Shown: piece by piece, positions 43,122 through 54,603 of the stretch
Position numbering within the stretch: position 1 is the stretch's first letter
Layout: every line of letters begins with the position of its first letter
From: Toxotes chatareus
Taxonomy: Eukaryota; Chordata; Actinopteri; Toxotidae
Length of the DNA stretch: 64,000 nucleotides
Direction: 5' to 3'
NCBI GenBank assembly: GCA_016801885.1
Contig: CM028891.1
Span: 19,242,017-19,306,016, forward strand
The notes under the pieces: generated by a model
What the model saw: only the letters and a program-made list of their open reading frames with translations
The model's database searches: none
What the model was told of the DNA's origin: nothing
Translations under genes and position numbers: made by a program

Positions 43122-44560
43122 AGTGTGTGGGGTGGGGGAACCTCAGTCTAATGGTTTTGGTTCCCAGGGGAGGACAGAGTGGGGTGGGCAGGCTAATGCT
43201 AGCTGCTTCTGTGTATCCATTAGGAGGAAATGGACGCTGTCGTCCAATCAGAGGCTCAGAGATAAGTGTTTTCACTGCGGTCCTCAGACGGTAATCTGAC
43301 CTGGTTATAGACATTAAACTGTCTAAAAAACACTTGGACTTCTGCAGGTTCAGCTCAACTCTGAGCTCAGTTCGGATTCATTTCTGTTCGACTTTGTTTT
43401 GTTGAACTTTAGTGACAGAGATTTAAACATAAAGAATCATCAGCTGTGAAAACACATCCTGAATGGTCGAGAGTCCACGATCTGGTCCGGATCTGTAAGT
43501 TTTCCTTTCCAAATACTGTGAAGTGAGTCCGCCTGAAATCTGTAGGATCCTGCCAACGTTTGTTCTACAGTTTGCTTTTTAATGACGGCTCCTACATCTG
43601 GTCCCAGGTCCCTCACTGGTCTGTGTCGGCTGCTGAAACTGGTTTATCTGGTCCACGTTTGCTTTGGAGCAGTTAAGACCCAGATTATACCCAGAGTATT
43701 CCTCCTGAAGTCTTCCTCACCACCTCCATCACCTCTAACCCCTGTTCTTTAAGAAGAAAAGTCCAAATGTTGCTGGTGTCAGTTTGTCTCTGGTTCTGAG
43801 ACAGAACCTGAACCTGAACCTGATCCAACGTTTTTCTGATGTTTCTTCAGCGAAAATGTTGATTGATTAATTCAAAGAATTTGGTCTGTTAACAAAGTGG
43901 CTCAGATCTGGTCCAGATCTGATGCTCAGAGTGGTTTATCTGTCCAGAGTCCAGACTGGACCTGAGACTGACAGTATGTGAGTGAAATCCACAGAAAAAA
44001 ACAGGATTCAGAGTCGCTGATTGGACCCAGATCCAGTCTGGGTCCACTGCTCGGTGGTGTATGTGGTCTGGATCTCCGCTTGTTATCCAACATGTGTGAT
44101 GTGGTTTAATCTGGTCTTTATCAGGCAGCTTCTCTGTGGGTCACAGTAATTCCAGATCTGTGATTCAAATCAGGTCCTGAGCTGATCCGGATCCACTAAA
44201 CACAGCAGAGACCCACTGAACTCTGTCCAGGACCGGTCTGTGTCCCGGTCCAGTTCTATAAACATGTTTCATTTGTCTCTGGTGTCTCTCTACCTTCCTC
44301 TCTCTCCTCAGTAGCAACAGCTCAGTCAGTATCAATACATATTAATATGTTATCAATATGTGATCAGAGTGATTCCTATCAGCGTGTGAACAGACATAAA
44401 GAGAAGAAACAAACTCACCCTGCTCGGTCCAGCTGCTGATCCTGTCTGTGCCGAGACGGGGGGGTGTAAGGGGAGGGGTGGGAGGGGCCACAGGGAGAAG
44501 TGAATATTGTAGTCTCCCAGTTTAGACCAGCAGCTGGACACCAGCTCAGATTGGGAATGT
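42410..44560 (-). other. arhgap28 5' intron and candidate untranslated first exon
   Basis: An acceptor (TCCACAG|G) directly precedes the ATG at 42409, so at least one untranslated exon lies upstream. A good donor (GAGCAGG|GTGAGTTTG) at 44419 suggests that exon at about 44419-44545. Two direct copies of a 22-bp block containing CAGCCAATCAGAGC occur at 42432 and 42473. From 43440 to 44270 the sequence is a degenerate ATCTGGTCC/GATCTG repeat that resembles the gcm2/sycp2l minisatellites. A GT microsatellite is at 43091-43118. Confidence 0.45.
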
Positions 44561-44589
44561 AGGAGAAGTCAGGACAGCAACCACTGTCA

Positions 44590-44665
44590 TCTGTGGTTAG
44601 CTTTGCTTAGCACAAAGACTTGGAGCTGAGGGAAACTATTAGCTTAGCTTAGCCCCAGTGTTGAA
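44590..44665. mobile_element. Degenerate common fish repeat (TTAGCTTAGC type)
   Basis: GGTTAGCTTTGCTTAGCACA, AAGACTTGGAGCTGAGGGAA and TTAGCTTAGCTTAGCCCCAG follow in order. A related repeat with TAGCTTAGCATAAAGACTGG is widespread in teleosts. Similar CTTAGCTTAGCTTAG text recurs at 62657. Confidence 0.5.
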
Positions 44666-45299
44666 GGTTATATTTGTAGAGTCTGAGACAAAGTTCTTCC
44701 TTCATGAAGCTTTACATCAGACAGTGGAGCAGTGCCACCCATCACTCAGCTCTCCAGCTGACCACATGGTGGCGCTGCAGGCTACTAGCTTCAGTACATC
44801 AGCTAAAATAACAAGAACCAGTCTGAATGTTGCAGCAGCTCATTCAAACATCTGAGGCTAATTAAACCAGACACCAACAATATGACGAAATAATCAAAGA
44901 TAACATGACAGACTGCAACAGGTGAGAGCTGACAGGTGTTCAGACCGTGTTCAGGCTCCGTCACAGATACTGAAACACACAGTGCATCAGGTTTAACCAG
45001 AAAACAACAACTTTTTAAATCAACACAGAATTTCTACATTTTACTCTGCAGCAGAAAACCAGGTTTCCACAGAGCTGCTGCTTTTATGAATGAAGTTGAT
45101 TTAAAATGTGTGTAAATGCTCAGACACACGTGAATGAACATACACCTGATTTCACCTGTTGAAGTCTGAGGCTCCACTTTGATTATTTCTAATTATAATT
45201 AATTATATAAACTCAACTCTGCTCCTACGAATTCTTCAAATCTCAAACCTTTATTTAAAACAAGGATTTATTTGTTTCACATATTTTTTATTTAGGTGT

Positions 45300-45620
45300 T
45301 TATATCCGTCCCCCCGGAGGCGCATGCGCCATGACCTCTTCGTATTTCCGTGTAGTGGAGCTGTCAGCAGTCTGAGGCGGATCACCACACACGGTAAGTT
45401 TCTGTCTAAACTGCCGGTATCGGTACCGGATCATCTCGGTTCTCTCTTTCCGGGCCTCCGGCTCCCCTCGGCGGCTCTCTGCTGAAGCTGCAGCCGCTCT
45501 CATTAGCTCGGAGGCCGGCGGAGAGAGCCGCGGATCACCGGTGGGTCTGAGCCGTTTGTTGTTTCCTGATTGAACCTTCATCAATTCACACAGGTGGAGG
45601 CAGCGCACTTCCGCTCACGC
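45300..45620. promoter_or_regulatory. arhgap28/l3mbtl4 shared promoter region with l3mbtl4 untranslated exon 1
   Basis: A G+C- and CpG-rich patch lies between the putative arhgap28 first exon (minus, about 44.5 kb) and l3mbtl4. A first-exon donor CACACACG|GTAAGTT ends at 45393. A perfect palindromic NRF1 motif, GCGCATGCGC, is at 45320-45329, a site type typical of CpG-island start regions. No TATA box is evident. Confidence 0.6.
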
Positions 45621-45708
45621 TTTCACAATAAGAGTCTGGACCGTGCGCCAGATGACAGTCACGTATAAAATCCTGATCAATTCTTGGATCAGGACTCGAC
45701 TTCAGCCA

Positions 45709-45780
45709 GAGGTGGAGGAAGTACTCAGATACTGCACTGCAGTAAAATGCTAATACACTGTAAGAAATGCTCTGCAGAAA
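45709..45780. mobile_element. Relic of a fish DNA-transposon repeat
   Basis: AGGTGGAGGAAGTACTCAGA begins a segment ending TAATACACTGTAAGAAATGC. AGAGGTGGAAGAAGTACTCAGAT... with TAATACCACACTGTA is a well-known interspersed fish repeat. About 70 bp are kept, within l3mbtl4 intron 1. Confidence 0.55.
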
Positions 45781-47380
45781 GACTTCCACAGAAGGACACA
45801 CGTCCCTTGTCACAGGTCTGTGTGTGAAGCCATCAGTTTATTATCGGCAGTGATTGATGACACAGTGTCTGATCATTAGCTGGAGTTCGACTCAGAGCAG
45901 TGAACACAGCAGGTGTTTTCCTGCATGAACACCTTCACCTGAAGAACCTTCAGGTGTCTGACTGTGGTTTGTATCACAGGAAGTTACGACCTTTGACCCT
46001 GATCAGCAGCGTTGTCCTGACCTGGTTCAGCTTCATGTTTGATGATAAACCAGTGATGAGTTTCCAGCAGCAAAGTTTTAGAGTGAAGCAGCTCAGACTT
46101 TTATTTTGAAGGTAGAGCTGTGTGGATTTCCTGTGTGTTAGTGTGTGTTTTAATGGAGTCGTTTCCTGGCCCGATGAAGGTGATGAAGACTGTTTATTGG
46201 TGTTTAACAGTGGCTCTGATGGTTATTGATGTATTTATTAATCAGCTGACTTCAGATGATTGTTACTGATGCACTGATCGGTTTTTGTATTGATCCAGTT
46301 TGGGTGACAGGTGACAGGCTCACAGTGGTATCTGATCTCTGTGCAGTTTGATCAGTGATCAGGTTTTCAGCTAAACTCTGTCCCCGTTCAGCATCAGACC
46401 AGAGTCCAGGACAGACCTGAGACCTGGACTCGCTCTGCTCCTGCTGACGTTGCAGAAATCTAAAGGTGTTTCCTGCTGCTCAGTGACTCTCAGCACTGTC
46501 ACGGTTCCTGCTGCAGACACGTGGGAGAGTCAGTGTCACAGCAGGTGAAGAAATCAGCTGCAGCCTGAGATTCAATATGAACCTGTTTTCTGTTGTTATT
46601 TATTTATTATCCAGTAGTACCTCTGCAGTAACATGTAAATATATAATCCCTGTAACTCCAGTTTACACTTACCCTGCCTGCACTTTATCCATTTTGCATA
46701 GCTTTTGTATACATTGTTCTATCTTTTTTAAAGTGTCTTGTTTTCCACCTCATGCTGCTCATGTGTCTTAAATCGTCCCCCGGGCACAAAGAAAGTTCTG
46801 GATCTGAATCTGAGCTTTGACACGTGACAGTAAATAAGATAAAATGTGAAACTGACGAAAGCTCTGGTTTTAGGTTCAGAGCAGCTTCGAGTCCCGTCTC
46901 CTCCTGAAGTTACTGATCAGACGCTCAGTTCAAAAATCAGTCAATCTGTCAGTCAGACGAAGGAACGGGACGGCAGCAGCTGCGTGGAGCTGATTATCAC
47001 AAACAGCAGCATCATCGGTTTGATTATCGATCGCTGGTTTGAACAGTAACAAAGAGCAAAGCAGGCCTGACAGGAAACATCAGCATAAGTGTTGAGTTCA
47101 ATTTGAGAGCTTTGTTCGTTAGGATGGGTCCTCACCTGCTGCTGAGACAGGCTGAGAGACAGGCTCAGAGACAGGATTGTCCTCGTGTTTGTTTTGTTGC
47201 GTCTCACTGAGTGTGGACGTTTTGTCAGTGAAGTGGACTCACATCCAGTCAGCTCTGTCTTATTTTGGTAAAAGTTCACTTTGAACCATGTGTGTGTGGT
47301 TTGACCGGTCCAGGCTGCCGTACCTTCATGTTTGTATTTATTTATTTCCTCTGAACAGAAAAGAACCAAAGAAGAAGAAG

Positions 47381-50300
47381 ATGAAGAACAAAGTCAGCAG
47401 CACTCAAGGTGACACACACACACACACACACAAACACAGACACACACACACACACACACACTGCTGGGTGACGTTCTCGACGTCCTCACGTTGACGCTCT
47501 GGGCTGTGATCAGAGCAGCGATGAGTTCTGCGCCTCCTCGTGCCGACTGTGGGTAGCAACGCCTCGTGCTAATAGCTAATGGCTAATGGCTAATAGTTCA
47601 GTGTCCCTACTGTTCGCTGACAGTGACGTGTGGAGTTACACCATGTGACAGTAACAGGCCTCCTTCCATTCGTGTCTCCGTCCTAAGATTAATGGCCCAT
47701 GTATGTCCCATTTAACTAACTGCAGCAGACTCACAGGACAGACTCACAAGACAGTCCCGCAGGACAGACCCACAGGACAGACTCGCAGGACAGACTCACA
47801 GGACACATGCAGCAAAGATGGCTTAATACGTGTGAAGGTGAAGAAGCTAGGACAGACCAGCTGCTATAATTTCGTTGTATTCTGATACAATGACAATAAA
47901 GGCTTCTGATTCTGATTCTAATGTGCTGAGTCATTCCAGAGCCAGCAGTCCGTCTGTTTCCTCAGCTGCTTCTTACTGAACGAAAACTTCCTCCTCTTCA
48001 TTAAATATCTTTTTTCCATCCACAGCCGCCGCTCTGTCAGATATAATATATATAATATATAATATATTAATATATCTGAATATTTACATCAGAGTGTTTA
48101 AACCACAGCGACATGAACGTGAGCTGAAGCAGAACGATGAGTCGCGCTGATCGTGTCAACTGTCATCACTGTTATCATACTGCACTCTGATTGGCTGTTT
48201 AACACAGAAACATCAACCTGACCAGCAATGCTAACAACTGTGTGTGTGTTCAGTTAGTGTAAAGAGACGGTCCTGGTCCTGGCAGCAGTACCTGAACGAA
48301 CAGAAAGCCGAAGCTGCTCCTCTGACACTGTTTACACAGGTAACACACACACACACACACACCCCTCAGTGTTTCCTACAGCAGTGTTGCAGCGTAGCGC
48401 GGTGTGTAACCGATGTGCCGATGTGATGTGGTTATTTTCTACTGCTACAATTTACAGACGTTCCTTGAACGCCTCACACGCAGCTCAGCAGATGCTAGCT
48501 CAGACAGGTGTGTGTAAAAAAAAAAAAAAAACAGTTAGTTTGAAAGGAGTGAAATGGGAGATTTACCTTCATCCAGTGGTTTTATCCACCTGGACAGGTC
48601 TCGATCTACCTGGACGTGCCTCCCACACTTTTCTAAAAGATGTTTGTCGTGTGACCGTTCCAGAGACCAAAGTGCGAATCATTGACAGTACCTGATGAGT
48701 CTCACTGAGCTTCATCCAAAGTGCAGTAAAGTGAAAACCTCGAACTCAGATCAGGATTTGCTGTGTCCCCTCTTTGCTGTTAGACCAGCTCCAGTTCTCC
48801 TCAGTCCACCTGCACTCGGGTTCTCAGGTACCTGTCGGGTCGGTTGTTCCAGCGTCCTGGAGAACCTGTCTCAGTTCCTCTGTGGGTTGACTCTGTGGGT
48901 CCACCTGATGCAGGACTCCTTGTCCTTCTGGTCTCTGATGATTGTTTGTCTGTCTTTCTGACCTGTCTCTTAGTCCCAGTCCTTTCCCAGTAGGAAAACT
49001 GGTTTTAAAGTTGGGATGAAACTGGAGGGCGTTGACCCACTGCACCCATCCATGTTCTGTGTGCTGACGGTCGCTGAGGTAACGCACACACACACTCACA
49101 CTCACACTCACATACACACACAGTCAGGTGACTAACCTCTCTCTGTCAGGTGATTGGCTGTCGGCTGCGTCTCCACATCGACGGGTACTCAGACTGCTAT
49201 GACTTCTGGGTAAATGCTGATTCAGCAGACATCAGACCAGCAGGCTGGTGTAGAGACCACAACCACAAGCTCCACCCACCTAAAGGTGAGTACAGATAGC
49301 CCCGCCCCCTCATAGGTAACCATCTGAGACAGGTGACATCATTCTACCTGTCTGTCTCTTTCTCTGCAGGTCACAGTGACACAGACTTTGACTGGCAGAT
49401 CTACCTTCAGTCCACGGGCTCTCATGCTGCTCCTCTGACCCTGTTCACCTGTCGCACTGCAGTCAGTATACACCTGTCTCACTGACCATCTCTCTGTCTG
49501 CTCATTTTTCTGTCTCACCACCTGTCTGTCCCTCAGGACTGTGGGTTCAGGGTAGGAATGAAGTTGGAGGCGGTTGACAGGAAGAATCCTGGACTTGTCT
49601 GCGTTGCTTCCGTCGCAGACGTCGTCGAAGATCGGTTCCTGGTCCACTTCGATAACTGGGATGACACGTATGACTACTGGTGAGACAGACAGGTCACAAG
49701 TACTGCTCACCTGTGATTGTATAAAGAGCAGTGGTCAGTGGTAGTGTCAGTAGTAGTACTGTTAGTATTCGTAGTGCTGCAGTACAGCGTCGTATTTGCT
49801 GTAAAGCCTGTAGTTGTAATGTTGAACAGCAGGTGGAGCTGCAGCTGTTTTCATTATGTTCACTGAACTGATTGATCCACATGTGATCAGATATTTATTG
49901 ATGAACCTGTGGGTGAAGTGCAGCGTGTAGGTATCGGTGTATTGATGACGTAATGTTTGTATTGATCGATCAGGTGCGACAGCAGCAGTCCGTACATCCA
50001 TCCTGTCGGCTGGTGTGAAGAACAGGGACGACCTTTGACCGCCCCTCAGGGTACACGCAGTACACGCAGTACTTTTACACACGGGTCATGTGTGTGTGAA
50101 CACACTGTTTTTAATGTGCAGCACTTTGTTTTGCAGGTCATCCAAACCCTGAGAGCTTCCTGTGGGAGCAGTACCTGCAGGAAACCTGCTCCGCTGCTGC
50201 TCCCAGTTCAGCCTTCACACTGGTGAGGAAACAAGGAGGCAGTGGGAGCAAGGAGTGACTGACAGCTTTCAGGTCCAATAAGAAAGGTGGTTACAATGAT

Positions 50301-53300
50301 TGACGGGTGTCTTTGTGCCTCTGTCCAATCAGAGAGCTCCACATGGTTTCCAGGTGAACCACAGATTGGAGGCTGTTGACAGGAGGAATCCCATGTTGAT
50401 CCGCGTCGTCACGGTGACAGATACAGATGACTACAGGGTGAAGGTACTGTCTACCTGTCTGTCTACCTGCGTGTATGTGTGTGTGTATCTGTGTGATGTC
50501 ATAAAGGTGTGTCTGCCTGCAGATTCATTATGACGGCTGGTCGCAGCAGTTTGACGTCTGGTGTGACAGCGACCTCTGTGACCTTCATCCCGTTGGCTGG
50601 TGTCAACGCACAGGACACCCACTGGAACCCCCCCCAGGTCAGAGAGAGAGACAGGTCAGGCAGACAGGTTATTGACAGACAGGTTAGAAGAGACAGACAG
50701 GTCAGACACATTCAGATATGCTTTAGCAGTGTTATGAACGTTGTTTACTTCTTTCTGTGTGTGTGAGACAGGCTCCTCCCCCGTCCCCTCCCCCTCACAG
50801 GGTGTCTGTCCCACTCCAGGCTGCAGAGGGGTTGGACACATTAAAGGAGCCAAATACACTGGACACCACAGGTACACACACCTGTCTCATGTGGACAGAC
50901 CTGTGATGCTGAGTCATGTTTCGGTCTGTTTTTTTCCTCGTCTCCACAGCTGTTTCCTGTTTTTAAAATCTCTCTCTCTCTGTGTTTTCCTGTCTGACTC
51001 TATGTGTCTCGCCCAGTGCCTTCGGCTGTCCATACTCAGATATTAATATGCGTAAGGAGGTGGTGCTCCCTGATAGGCTGGGAGGAGAGCGAGTCGTCAC
51101 CCTGGTACCTGTCACTGTGCGTCAGTCAGACAGGTAACCGCAGACAGGTTAAAGATAATGTTTCGCCCTTCATTTTTTCAGGGGCTTTTAGTGTGAAATC
51201 TGAAAGACAGAGGAAGTCCACACCTTCTCTCTCTCTCTCCCTCACACAGTTTACTATTTTGAAAAACTGATTCATTATATTTTATGTTTGTCTGTGTCTT
51301 TACCTGTCTGTCTGTGCGACAGGAGTGGTGTTGACATGAAGACGGAGCTGAGCGATACTCTGCTGCTTCCACTGGGGAAGAGAAAAAGACTGACAGACAG
51401 GTGAGACAGATAGGATTTTTAAATACGTGCTGAATAAATGTGGGAGAAGCAGCTCTTGACCATCGAACATGGTCTTCCTCACTGCGACCCCTACAGGCGT
51501 TAATCAGTGAGTCCAGTCAGACCTGTCTGTCTCTCCGTCTGTCTCTGCTGGATGATGTGAAGTGTGTGTGGGTGTTTGTTATGAGTAGATTATCTCTGGA
51601 TGTTATATAAAAGTAGATTATATAAGACTCTCACACACACACAGACTCACACACACACACACACACAGACTATGGATAGAAGCAGGAACTGGTGAATATT
51701 CGACTAAATTCACATTAAAAAGTTAATTAGTTAAACAGGAAGTTGTGATCTGAGCTTTCACACATCTGGAAACAGATTTACAATCAGACAGTTAATCCAG
51801 AGTGAAACTTCTGGTTCACAGCAGCAGGAAACACATGGAAACTGTCTGAGAACGAAGACGACATCTGAGTAAAGACAGATCTGGTTTCATCTGTCCACCT
51901 GTCTGACCTGAAATGATCCAGTCAGAACTTTAAATGTTTGACCAAAGGTTCACAGGTTATCACAGGTTATTAGAATAGAATAGAAATCTTCCTGTGGGGG
52001 AAACATAATTAATCTGTTTTAGGTAAAGGGATTTTCAAAATAAAGGTTCTAACAATCACTCAGTCCCTCTGTTTGTGAACAGAAGGATTTTATTACATTT
52101 TTATAAAATTTATAAATGAAACATGTCTCACTTCACTTCTCCTCCTTCTCTCCTCTGGCTCCGCCCCCAGAATCTCTCAGCCAACCAAATTCCTTCATAT
52201 GAAACAGGAAGAGGAGGAGCTTCACCTGAGAGCCCTAGGACCAGGTACAGTGTGTGTTACCTGATGGTTTCCTGTGAGGGGGATGCAGGTAACACCCTCA
52301 TGTGTAGGCGGGTGTGTGGTTTGTGTGTCCAGGACAGGACGTTCTGAGGTGGGTAACGTTCCTGTGAAAGAGAAGCCGCCTCCCAGGGTTCAGCTTCAGG
52401 CTCTCACAGTTCTGTCACCATGGCAACCACAGGAACCACAGCGAAGAGCTCTCTGACTGGTCAGGTGACCAGTTTAACCTAAATGTGTTTTAACACAACT
52501 AACTTAGTTACCCTAACCCCGGGTTAAAGCACAGGCTCCTGTTCCACCTTTGTCTCTCGCAGTGAAAACACCCAGCTTCCTCCCTCGCTCTCCTCAGTGT
52601 GTTTCCATGGAAACAGCAGGCCGACGAAGTGGCTGTTTCCATGGAAACAGTTCACTATGGTAACAGCCGTGTCGGTTGTGCTCTGTGTTTTATCCCTTGA
52701 AGGACTGCAGGCTCTCAGCTCCTCCTGCTCCTCAGGTCACATGACGCCTGTTTCACGAAGTCGTGTCCCTGCAGGGACACGGAGCCAGGTTTCGTGTCCC
52801 TGCAGGGTTTCTCAGTCCTGCTTTTGACTGGATGCGTCTCGGGTGCAGGACACTGCGCTGCGTCACATCCTCTGTCTTCAAGACGTGTTTCTGACCCAGT
52901 CATTGCACAGCGTAGACCTGTGAGGCTGTTTTCTCATTTGATCAATGAATCACATACATTTTCAGAAGACAGTGAAAATTGTCCACCTGAGTAACGGTGA
53001 CGTCTCCAAACGTCTTGTTTTGTCCATGCAGCCCAAACCTGGAGACTCTCGCTCCAGAGGAATTTACCTTTATGGTAAATCAGAGTTTGCTGAGGTTTCC
53101 TTTGTAGGAAACTGACCACGCATCAACCTAACCCTAACCCACTCACTCACTCACTCACTCACTCACTCACTTTCTGACCCGTCTGTCTCTCCAGCAGCAG
53201 CAGCAGAGTCCAGTCTGCAGGCTGCCCTCCACCAGTCTGTCTTCCTGTCGGCCATGTCGGCGCAGCCGGGCCGCGACCTGTCACTGTGCTGGGAGCAACA

Positions 53301-54141
53301 CCGCAAACTGCTGCCGGGCGTCGCCGGGGTCCATGCCGAGACCGTCCAACAGTGGAGCGTCCAACAGGTTGGTACGATGAGACAGAGAGAGACAGGTCAG
53401 CAGCGTGCACCTGTCTCTCTCCTGACCGGCTGGTGTTAGGTTTAGTCTTAGTCCATGTTTTAGTTGTGAAGGTTAAAAGTTTGGAAATCGTCTCGTTGTC
53501 TTTGTCCAAGTCAAAGAGATTTCAGTTTTTACTTTTACTCGTTTTCAGTCCTTTCAGTTTCAGGGTTTTGTCAATGTCTTTTCACCGAGGGACAAAGTGT
53601 TTGTGTTTCACTGACTGTCTGCGACCTGTCTCCCTCTCTGTGACCTGTCTGTCTCTCTGCAGGTGTCTGATTTCATTGAGTCTCTCCCCGGTTGTGAGGA
53701 ACAGGCAAAGCAGTTCAGAGACGAGGTGAGACGACCAATCAGCTGCTATAGCTTTAATGACATCACATCAAACCTGCTGTGATCTGATTGGTTCTTGCCT
53801 CTGTCTGTCTGCCTTTTTAGCAAATTGATGGGCGGGCCTTCCTCCTGCTCACCCAACGGGACATCGTGAGGATCATGTCAATCAAACTCGGTCCTGCCCT
53901 CAAGATTTACAACTCCATCCTGATGTTCAAACACGCCGAGGACAGCAGCCAATCACACGCTGAAAACAGGAACCAGTCACGCTCTGAGGTAAGGAGCCAG
54001 TCACACAGTAATGACAGGAACCAATCACACGCTGAGGACAGGCAACAAACAGACACTGAGGACAGGAGCCAGTTACACGTTGAGGATGGGGACTATTCCC
54101 ACATGGAGGACAGGAAGCGGTCTCACACCACTGACACCTGA
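47381..54141 (+). CDS. l3mbtl4: Lethal(3)malignant brain tumor-like protein 4 (MBT/SAM protein)
   Basis: Chromatin protein of the L3MBTL class; MBT repeats bind mono- and dimethyl-lysine on histones. Coding exons: 47381-47408, 48254-48339, 48974-49078, 49150-49285, 49370-49461, 49537-49679, 49974-50050, 50137-50222, 50333-50443, 50523-50637, 50772-50871, 51017-51133, 51323-51400, 52171-52244, 52333-52348, 52563-52659, 52711-52735, 53195-53367, 53663-53725, 53821-54141; 680 residues (human 623). MBT1 lies at about 20-120 (WSWQQYLNEQKA, GMKLEGVDPLHPSMFCVLTV), MBT2 at 127-225 (GMKLEAVDRKNPGLVCVASV, DNWDDTYDYWC), MBT3 at 233-330 (HRLEAVDRRNPMLIRVVTV). A C2HC finger CPTPGCRGVGHIKG...CPYSD spans about 339-372, and a SAM domain about 545-610 (GCEEQAKQF, IKLGPALKIYNSILMF). 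Exons 14-17 encode a poorly conserved linker and are less certain. The start could be further upstream in the exon beginning 47359. The C-terminus is an unusual 8-residue repeat. Confidence 0.9.
47828..47920 (+). mobile_element. LINE 3'-end fragment
   Basis: TTTCGTTGTATTCTGATACA then ATGACAATAAAGGCTTCTGA with a TTCTGATTCTGATTC tail is the standard 3' end of a fish LINE. No coding sequence remains. Confidence 0.65.
48038..48079. repeat. A/T-rich imperfect palindrome
   Basis: CAGATATA... ...TATATCTG ends are complementary around a TA-rich centre of about 26 bp. The core is low complexity, so pairing is partly trivial. Confidence 0.6.
53139..53170. repeat. (ACTC)n microsatellite
   Basis: Eight tetranucleotide units following AACCTAACCCTAACCC, in the l3mbtl4 intron before 53195. 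Confidence 0.9.
53938..54129 (+). repeat. Eight in-frame 24-bp repeats at the l3mbtl4 C-terminus
   Basis: Exactly eight units of 24 bp, consensus GAGGACAGGAACCAGTCACA plus four bases. They encode EDSSQSHA, ENRNQSRS, EVRSQSHS, NDRNQSHA, EDRQQTDT, EDRSQLHV, EDGDYSHM and EDRKRSHT, then TDT and the stop. Frame is kept throughout with no length change between units. A strong cryptic donor (GAG|GTAAGGAG) lies inside unit 3. Confidence 0.9.
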
Positions 54142-54597
54142 CACCTGCAACTCATGACGAGCCAATCCAGAAAACACCTGATTGTAGACTTCGCCGCTCC
54201 CCCCGATCCATGGGCAGGACTTTGTTTTCTATCCAATCGTGTGTCAGATTGAACTTTCTGATGTTATAAGAATGATCTCAGTCGTGTTTCTCTCAGCAGG
54301 TAGAAGTTGTCATGTTGTCATGTTGGAAAAAACAAAATGAAGCAAATATATTCTGTCACAACACCTGAGAACACCTGAGCTCCATTTCAGGCTCTGCCTC
54401 TGTTCAGGGGTGGGGCTTAATACAGGTGTCCTTGATAAGACTGAAACCAGAACCAGCGTGCAAAGAATTCTGGGATGTTGAGGCCTAAAGGAGACACCTG
54501 CTGTGATGAGCCTGAAATGGGACTCAGCCGCCAAAACGAAAACCCCTGCACCTGAAAACAGGATGTCTCTGACAATCAAGGTGAAATTCTAAGAGTT

Positions 54598-54603
54598 AAT
54601 AAA
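54598..54603 (+). other. Candidate polyadenylation signal of l3mbtl4
   Basis: AATAAA 457 bases after the l3mbtl4 stop codon. Confidence 0.5.

Larger units (their letters stand above)
47409..48253 (+). other. l3mbtl4 intron with CA repeat at the donor and GT repeat at the acceptor
   Basis: The intron opens GTGACACACACACACACAC and keeps a CA tract to about 47460; it closes TGTGTGTGTGTTCAG at 48253. The two ends can pair in RNA and would bring the splice sites together. The same intron carries a LINE end and an A/T-rich near-palindrome. Confidence 0.8.
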
